Shown here in pieces: positions 13,836 through 18,500 of a DNA stretch of 18,500 nucleotides. A program made the position numbers and the translations under genes. Position 1 is the stretch's first letter, and each line of letters starts with the position of its first letter. Source of the stretch: Candidatus Woesearchaeota archaeon (GTDB lineage Archaea; Nanobdellota; Nanobdellia; Woesearchaeales; SKIA01); the NCBI GenBank assembly GCA_007116645.1, contig SKIA01000055.1:1-18500 (forward strand), read 5' to 3'. The notes under the pieces are model-generated. The model was given only the letters and a program-made list of their open reading frames with translations, searched no databases and had not been told where the DNA came from.

Positions 13836-13907
13836 GGGCTTGTAGCTCAGCGGGAGAGCACACGACTGAAGATCGTGGGGTCCCCGGTTCGATCCCGGGC
13901 AAGCCCA
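13836..13907 (+). tRNA. tRNA-Phe (anticodon GAA)
   Basis: This is a complete 72-nt cloverleaf. The acceptor GGGCTTG (13836-13842) pairs with CAAGCCC (13900-13906), with discriminator A13907. The D arm is GCTC/GAGC with loop AGCGGGA. The anticodon arm is CACGA/TCGTG with loop CTGAAGA, anticodon GAA at 13868-13870. The variable loop is GGGTC. The T arm is CCCGG/CCGGG with loop TTCGATC. CCA is not encoded and there is no intron. All stems pair perfectly. Confidence 0.97.
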
Positions 13908-13963
13908 GACCCTTCTGGGGTTGCTGGCACCAACAACACGTTGTTGAGAGCTGGGTAAAGCTC
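13904..13963 (+). other. Series of small hairpins directly after tRNA-Phe
   Basis: There are three adjacent inverted repeats. CCCAGA (13904-13909) pairs with TCTGGG (13914-13919) and uses the last four tRNA bases. CAACAAC (13931-13937) pairs with GTTGTTG (13940-13946). GAGCT (13948-13952) pairs with AGCTC (13959-13963). They could form a structured tRNA trailer, a processing signal or part of an unannotated RNA. No oligo-T run follows directly, so a classical terminator is not evident. Confidence 0.4.
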
Positions 13964-14239
13964 ATTGGATTAATTGAAGTATATACTTTTGATTTTGAGG
14001 GTATGCATCGTGCGGTTTTTAGGGTGCTAAAACGTCGGTTTTTAGAGGTGGGCTGAACATTAATTTTTTTGCAATTGGGTATATATTTTTTGAGTGGAAT
14101 TTTTCTGTTGCTGTCCAGGAGCAACACTTCCCTTGGAACTATGGAAACTTATTCTTTTCTAAAGCACCAAAATGAGATTGAATAGGCCCTAAAAAACATA
14201 TTTCGTTTGTCACATTAAAGGAGTAAAAACACCAATTAT
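13908..14239. other. Gene-poor region between tRNA-Phe and the giant surface-protein gene
   Basis: No convincing protein gene was found here. Contents are the tRNA-proximal hairpins; a 12-bp palindrome AAGTATATACTT (13977-13988); a direct repeat CGGTTTTTAG (14013 and 14036); a TATA-like GTATATATTTTT (from about 14079); a 7-bp stem TGTTGCT/AGCAACA (14106-14112 and 14120-14126); and a TATA-like ATTAAAG (14214-14220). The several promoter-like elements and the hairpin are compatible with a small RNA or a long regulated leader, but none is proved. A minus-strand frame here is the antisense of the tRNA and is rejected. Confidence 0.5.
14013..14045. repeat. Direct repeat CGGTTTTTAG, two copies 23 bp apart
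   Basis: CGGTTTTTAG occurs at 14013-14022 and 14036-14045; each is followed by a G-rich GGTG or AGGTGG. The spacing of about two helical turns would suit a dimeric DNA-binding protein. No factor is known to me. Confidence 0.4.
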
Positions 14240-14332
14240 ATGGCGAGGATTTATATAGAAGTTTTACATATCTACCTTCATACTCGTTTTGGACGCGTCA
14301 TTTGCGCAGCCAAAACACTGGGGGGTATATAA
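14240..14332 (+). CDS. Possible 30-codon upstream ORF overlapping the giant gene's start
   Basis: ATG at 14240 opens a 30-codon frame beginning MARIYIEVLHIYLHTRFG and ending in TAA at 14330-14332, whose last A is the first base of the giant gene's ATG (TAATG). A TATA-like ATTAAAG (14214-14220) lies 23-27 bp upstream. A second, stronger TATA (14250-14258) lies inside the frame, and transcripts from it would exclude the ATG. The peptide is basic, without a signal sequence, and resembles nothing I know. It could be a chance frame or a translational-coupling uORF. Confidence 0.25.
   Translation: MARIYIEVLHIYLHTRFGRVICAAKTLGGI
14250..14258 (+). promoter_or_regulatory. TATA box for the giant surface-protein gene
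   Basis: TTTATATAG predicts transcription from about 14278-14282, giving a leader of roughly 50 nt before the ATG at 14332. That is longer than for most genes in this window, where leaderless starts dominate. Confidence 0.6.
14320..14326 (+). promoter_or_regulatory. Ribosome-binding site GGGGGGT for the giant gene
   Basis: A G6T run ends five bases before the ATG at 14332. It can pair with the CCUCC anti-Shine-Dalgarno with one G-U wobble. Most genes here lack such a motif, so this gene probably uses leadered initiation. Confidence 0.5.
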
Positions 14333-17300
14333 TGGGAAATACATCGTTAAGAACACACAAATCTAGCATCGCGTCACAGTTATTCGTACTATTCATGGTT
14401 TTTGCCATGATACTCATGCCGGTACCATATGCAGCGGCAGCTCCGGGCAATGGTAACGGAATCGGAAGTCCTGACGTGCAATGTCAAGCGGAAGGTTTTG
14501 ATTTTGGCATCGCTAAATGGGAATGGAATAAAGATGCAGATGAATTTGAGTTAAGTAGCGAAGGCGAAAAAGCTGGCTACGAAACAAGTGTTACTGGCGA
14601 CGATGAAGAAGCCGAATGGAGCTCAACCCCCGGAGCTGCAGGTATTATCGTTAAAGCTGGAAATAACCAAGAAGTTCGTGACGGTGGAACTTCAGGCACA
14701 GAAGAAGGCGTTGAAGGACGGGCCGGAAACTCCAATAACATCAAAATCTTTGGCATCAGTCACATCACACTTTGTGGAAATGATGGCGACTTAGAAATTT
14801 CAGAAGAACCTAAAGAAAAGATTAACGCGATCCTTGAATGTGTTGTTGACAACGGAGACGACTCCTACACAGCACACTTCAGCTACGAAACTGACAATGA
14901 AATGGACGTAACAATTGCTGTTGGTCCAAACAACAAGTTCACGGGCGGAGGAAGCTCAGATGAAGACCGCGGACAAACCACGCTCTTTGAGTACCCTGCA
15001 CCAAACCATCCTGAAGACCGCGAAGGAAGAACAGGCTTTTACCCTGACAACGCTTTCAGCGTAGATTTTGATGGATCAGAACTAGTATGGACACTTAAAG
15101 GACCAGACGGAGCAACTCGAACTGCAACTGCAAGCTCAACAAGCAAAGCATGCCCAGTTGACGTTACTCCAGTAGAACCACTCGTTCTTACCTCAATGTG
15201 TACATACGCTGATGGTGGAGCGCAATGGAGAGTTCGAAACAGTCAAAACGACTTTGACGTGGACTTTACATGGGAAATTTACAATAATCAAGAAACAGGC
15301 GGACCAATCACCGCAACCAACGGACCTGCATTTGAAGCTGGAGATACATTCTTTGACAGCACCATGACAGGAACCATGAAAATTTACTGGGAAGATGAGA
15401 ACGGAGCTCAGCAAGAAACAACTAAAGCAACGAACTCAAACCTCTGCCCAGAACCAGAACCAAGCGTTCTTATCAACAAATATGTTTGTGAAGAAGGAAC
15501 ATCAATCTCAAATGTTCACAAACTACAATCTGATGGTAGCTATGAAGTTCCACCAACATGCCAACCACAACAAGGAGCAATCTTTGGATATGTTGAAGAA
15601 ACAACAAAGTCAACAGGACAAACAACAGGTCCTTGGCTGCGCGAACCAATCGCATTCCAAGACACAACCGATGAAGACGGCGTCCTAGGATTCTTTGGGT
15701 TAGACACCACGCACAGATACGGAATTGTAGAACTTGACGAATTCGGAAACGAAATGGATCAAGCAAACATCCTCTACTTTGAGTGTGAAGACGACGGTGG
15801 CAAAACAACCGACGCATATGAATTCGCATTCCCAGAAGAAGATGCTACCAAGAACTGCCTTGCGTACAACCTGCAACCACCTATTACTCAGCAAACCAAT
15901 TTGCTTACAGTCTGTAAAGAAGATGAGCAAGAAGCTCGTCTTGATGGCTGGACAGTATTCGTGGCTGAACAAGCATGTATTGCAGACGAACGCTCAGACA
16001 GCTTTGTAAATACAGAAATTACTGATTCACAAGGAACGTACGATACTGATGTACAAGCAGGCTTTGATGCACTCGAAGTGAGCTACACTTCAGACAGTAC
16101 CGGAGTCACAGTAACTGCAACAGTACCAGCAGACTTTGACGATGGCTCAGACGACAACGTAGCATTCACATTTGATGCAAACGGCGACGGCGAAGCAAAC
16201 TTCCAAGTAAGTTACCACGCAGATGAGGATAATCACTTTGCTGGAAACTACTGGGGGTATCAAACGGTAACTAGTGGTTCATGGTCAGGATGGCTAGACA
16301 TGCCATCAGATATCACAGCAACGCAAGTAGAAGCAAATGAGTACCAAGTACACATCCCTGCACACTACTTCGCATGTGGCGACTTTAGATTCGGAGTAGC
16401 AGGATCACTGACAAGCACTCAAATTAACTCAGGCCAAAATGTGTACTTCACATTCCCAGCAGACTTTAGCTGGGGAGAAAACTGGGTGTCAAGTGAAGAC
16501 TACTACCACACAGGCTTTGATAGCTCAATCGCACTCAGCCAAGAAGCATTCAACACTCTGAACCCAGAGTCTGGAATGACTGAAGGACAAGAATGTGAAG
16601 TGTTTGAAGTTGATGAAGGAGAAACAGTCTTTGTTGGAGAAGTTATGCAACTTGGATGGGAACACGTTAGCGGAGGAGGACAAGTCACAGTTGATCAAGA
16701 CATGACAGTCACTCTTGTTAACAAACAACTTCCACCACTAACTTGTACACAAGCAAAGAACACTGGCTACATCGACTGGACATTCGATGACGAGGGAACG
16801 GCAACTGTAACCAACAATGGATACGAAACATACATGTTCTCACTAGCGTCATACGAAAAACTTGACTTGACCGTGCAAATCCCACTGCAACAAGTGCTAT
16901 TTGATAGCGAAACAGTGGAAATCGCACCAGGCGAATCATACACATTCGAAATCAGTGTACCTGCATGCGCATACCAAATCGACTTAGTATGTGATGACGT
17001 TATTGTAAGCTTTGAAGAAGAAGGACTCTACGGAGACAAAAAACTTTCATGGGCTCACCCTAACGACTCAGCAGGAGCATGTGAAGCAGACGCACAAGAA
17101 GAAGGCGCATTACAAATCACGAAGTTTACCTGCCCTGTAGGTGTTGAATCAATCTCAAGCGAGTATCACATCGACACTGAAGGAAACTTCCTACCACACC
17201 CTGGATGTACTCTAACAGAAGACGTACAGTTCGGACTCGTGGCAGAAACTGACAAACCAGTTGGCGACACCTCAAGCCCATGGGCAAGAGGACCAATCGC

Positions 17301-18500
17301 TGTCTCAGGAATGACAGATGAAAACGGAGAGTTGCTTTTCTCAGGCCTGAGCACTACACACCGATACGGAGTTGTAGAACTTGACGGCGAAGGAGAGCCA
17401 GTAAATCCAGAAAACATCTTGTACTTCCAATGTCAAGACGATCCATCAAACAATGTTGATGAATACGAATTCGCATTCGCAGAAAACGATGTTACCAAGC
17501 AATGTGTTACATATAACGCAGCACCTGCTGATGGACAGGAAACTGATGTGTGTGAACTCGGAGTATTCCACCTTGACGTGGAAAGCAGCGGAGTATCATT
17601 CCTCTCAACAGTGGACCTCACTGATGGAGCGACTAGCGGAATCGCAACATACCAAGAACAATTTAGATCAGCAGTAGCAATATCTGCGGACGGAACCATT
17701 TATAGTATGACGCGAAGCGGTAGCAATACAGGAGACCTTGTTACGCTAAACGATGACGGAACCTTTGGCCCAGTTGGAGCAACAGGACTATCAGGAAACA
17801 CAGTGGCAATGTCTTTTGCACCAGACGGAACACTCTACGCAATGAACGCAAACACTAATGGATTGTTTAGTGTAGATACTGTGTCAGGGGCAGCAACGCT
17901 CGTGCACACTTTTGCACCGGGAGTTGACGGAGGAGACTTTGTAGTAAACGAGTACAACTACCTCATCTACGTCAAAGCAAACGGAAATGTTTACCAGGTA
18001 GACCTTGAAGATGGATACGCAACAGTTCAAATCGGAAACCTACCAGCAGGTTCATACACGAGTGCAGCGCTCTATGAAGGAACCTACTATGCAATGGACC
18101 GAAACCAAGACAGGCTCTACAGCTTTGAACTCTCACCGTTCAGCTCAGATTTGATTGGAAGTGAAGGAATCTTCAGTTTCGGAGATGCAACAGCATGTCC
18201 ACCAGAAGCAAGAGACCGCCCTGAACTTGAAACTTCAAGCACCGTCTTGATGTGTAAAGCAGACCAATTCGGAAACGATCTTGAAGGCTGGCAACTTCTC
18301 CTTATTGGAGACGCACCAGTAGCAACTCTTGACGTAACGCCTTTCGGAGACACATTCAGTGTTGACCTTCCTGAAGGAGACTACGTTGTAGTAGCAGAAG
18401 GAAAGTACACTTACAGACCAACTGCAGGAGCACGCTACTCTGACGCAGCCTTTAGCCAACGACTCACAACAGATTCGATGTATATCGAAGTAGGTCCAAC
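14332..18500 (+). CDS. Giant secreted modular surface protein (5' part; runs off the window)
   Basis: The frame is open from ATG 14332 to the window end: 1389 codons with no stop. A signal peptide (basic MGNTSLRTHK, hydrophobic LFVLFMVFAMILM, AAAA near 34-37) indicates secretion. Modules follow in order. About 47-150 has FGIAKWEW (58-65) and HITLCG, a module I recall from secreted repeat proteins. About 165-275 starts LECVVDNG (168-175), with VGPNNKF and VDFDGSELVWTLKG. About 288-375 contains MCTYADGG. A ~135-residue module is at 379-513, and a CKxDxxxxxLDGW prealbumin-like module begins at 524. Unassigned beta-rich sequence containing DANGDGEA runs to about 925. The 135-residue module recurs at 927-1062. 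About 1075-1287 looks like a beta-propeller (ADGTIYSM, PDGTLYAMNANT, YYAMDRNQDRLYSF). A second CKADxxGNDLEGW module starts at 1308. The protein is acidic with scattered Cys pairs. The likely role is cell-surface adhesion or coat; the C-terminal anchor is outside the window. Confidence 0.9.
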   Translation, partial: MGNTSLRTHKSSIASQLFVLFMVFAMILMPVPYAAAAPGNGNGIGSPDVQCQAEGFDFGIAKWEWNKDADEFELSSEGEKAGYETSVTGDDEEAEWSSTPGAAGIIVKAGNNQEVRDGGTSGTEEGVEGRAGNSNNIKIFGISHITLCGNDGDLEISEEPKEKINAILECVVDNGDDSYTAHFSYETDNEMDVTIAVGPNNKFTGGGSSDEDRGQTTLFEYPAPNHPEDREGRTGFYPDNAFSVDFDGSELVWTLKGPDGATRTATASSTSKACPVDVTPVEPLVLTSMCTYADGGAQWRVRNSQNDFDVDFTWEIYNNQETGGPITATNGPAFEAGDTFFDSTMTGTMKIYWEDENGAQQETTKATNSNLCPEPEPSVLINKYVCEEGTSISNVHKLQSDGSYEVPPTCQPQQGAIFGYVEETTKSTGQTTGPWLREPIAFQDTTDEDGVLGFFGLDTTHRYGIVELDEFGNEMDQANILYFECEDDGGKTTDAYEFAFPEEDATKNCLAYNLQPPITQQTNLLTVCKEDEQEARLDGWTVFVAEQACIADERSDSFVNTEITDSQGTYDTDVQAGFDALEVSYTSDSTGVTVTATVPADFDDGSDDNVAFTFDANGDGEANFQVSYHADEDNHFAGNYWGYQTVTSGSWSGWLDMPSDITATQVEANEYQVHIPAHYFACGDFRFGVAGSLTSTQINSGQNVYFTFPADFSWGENWVSSEDYYHTGFDSSIALSQEAFNTLNPESGMTEGQECEVFEVDEGETVFVGEVMQLGWEHVSGGGQVTVDQDMTVTLVNKQLPPLTCTQAKNTGYIDWTFDDEGTATVTNNGYETYMFSLASYEKLDLTVQIPLQQVLFDSETVEIAPGESYTFEISVPACAYQIDLVCDDVIVSFEEEGLYGDKKLSWAHPNDSAGACEADAQEEGALQITKFTCPVGVESISSEYHIDTEGNFLPHPGCTLTEDVQFGLVAETDKPVGDTSSPWARGPIAVSGMTDENGELLFSGLSTTHRYGVVELDGEGEPVNPENILYFQCQDDPSNNVDEYEFAFAENDVTKQCVTYNAAPADGQETDVCELGVFHLDVESSGVSFLSTVDLTDGATSGIATYQEQFRSAVAISADGTIYSMTRSGSNTGDLVTLNDDGTFGPVGATGLSGNTVAMSFAPDGTLYAMNANTNGLFSVDTVSGAATLVHTFAPGVDGGDFVVNEYNYLIYVKANGNVYQVDLEDGYATVQIGNLPAGSYTSAALYEGTYYAMDRNQDRLYSFELSPFSSDLIGSEGIFSFGDATACPPEARDRPELETSSTVLMCKADQFGNDLEGWQLLLIGDAPVATLDVTPFGDTFSVDLPEGDYVVVAEGKYTYRPTAGARYSDAAFSQRLTTDSMYIEVGP
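15466..15870 (+). repeat. Intragenic ~135-residue module, copy 1
   Basis: Residues 379-513 of the giant protein. Key positions shared with copy 2 are C385, TxGPWxRxPIA, TDEDGxLxFxGLxTTHRYGIVELD, ILYFxC and YEFAFPExDxTKxCxxYN. Similarity is also visible in the DNA, e.g. GATACGGAATTGTAGAACTT here against GATACGGAGTTGTAGAACTT in copy 2. Confidence 0.85.
17110..17517 (+). repeat. Intragenic ~135-residue module, copy 2
   Basis: Residues 927-1062 of the giant protein. It aligns with copy 1 over its whole length (SSPWARGPIA, TDENGELLFSGL, TTHRYGVVELD, ILYFQC, EYEFAFAENDVTKQC). It looks like an internal duplication of a Cys-containing prealbumin-like domain, possibly stabilised by disulfides. Confidence 0.85.

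Noticed and set aside
14003..14056. 17-codon frame MHRAVFRVLKRRFLEVG after the palindromic TATA at 13977
   Set aside because: The TATA-to-ATG distance is only about 20 bp, and the peptide is too short to support without conservation data.
13816..14127. Minus-strand 103-codon frame
   Set aside because: It is antisense to tRNA-Phe; the GIEPGTPRSS-type peptide is the well-known artefact of translating the complement of a tRNA.
13908..14331. tRNA-Phe as an integration site with an element downstream
   Set aside because: No repeat of the tRNA 3' end, integrase or other mobility gene is visible within the window.

Overview
This window looks like a compact archaeal chromosome segment. The evidence is an archaeal-type clamp-loader large subunit (RfcL), archaeal/eukaryal-style valyl- and glycyl-tRNA synthetases, a short RPA-like OB-fold protein and a tRNA-Phe. 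In addition, nearly every gene has an archaeal TATA element centred about 25-28 bp before its start codon, which indicates mostly leaderless, monocistronic transcription. The gene mix (short information-processing proteins, very large secreted modular proteins, small membrane proteins) fits a DPANN-type archaeon such as Woesearchaeota or Pacearchaeota. That placement is an inference; there is no rRNA here to test it.

Layout. 1-1435: a possible 29-residue membrane peptide on the minus strand, an unrecognised 125-residue protein, and, one base after it, a ThiF/MoeB-like E1 enzyme. 1416-4328 (minus): an unknown 167-residue protein and valS. 4406-7108: a secreted beta-helix / jelly-roll-like / dockerin-like protein with a TTG start. 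7140-8342: rfcL. 8358-10370: DoxX-like membrane protein (minus), CaCA-family cation exchanger (plus), AlaE-like membrane protein (minus). 10431-11493: a membrane-anchored winged-helix regulator and a DUF305 lipoprotein, divergent and apparently sharing one TATA element surrounded by TGTTWCA-type sites. 11537-13808: glyS, an OB-fold protein and an overlapping four-helix membrane protein. 13836-13907: tRNA-Phe(GAA). 13908-14331: the only long gene-poor stretch, with hairpins, direct repeats, extra TATA-like elements and a 30-codon upstream ORF. 14332-18500: the first 1389 codons of a giant secreted modular surface protein that runs off the window.

How the genes relate. The housekeeping genes (valS, rfcL, glyS, OB protein, tRNA-Phe) have their own promoters and are interspersed with envelope genes. 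The best candidates for local functional units are: the 125-residue protein plus E1-like enzyme (1-nt gap); the membrane winged-helix protein plus DUF305 lipoprotein (shared promoter and repeated operator-like sites); and the OB-fold protein plus membrane protein (38-nt out-of-frame overlap). The most unusual content is the giant surface protein with its duplicated ~135-residue module and an upstream ORF whose stop overlaps its start (TAATG). No CRISPR array, insertion sequence, integrase or rRNA was seen.
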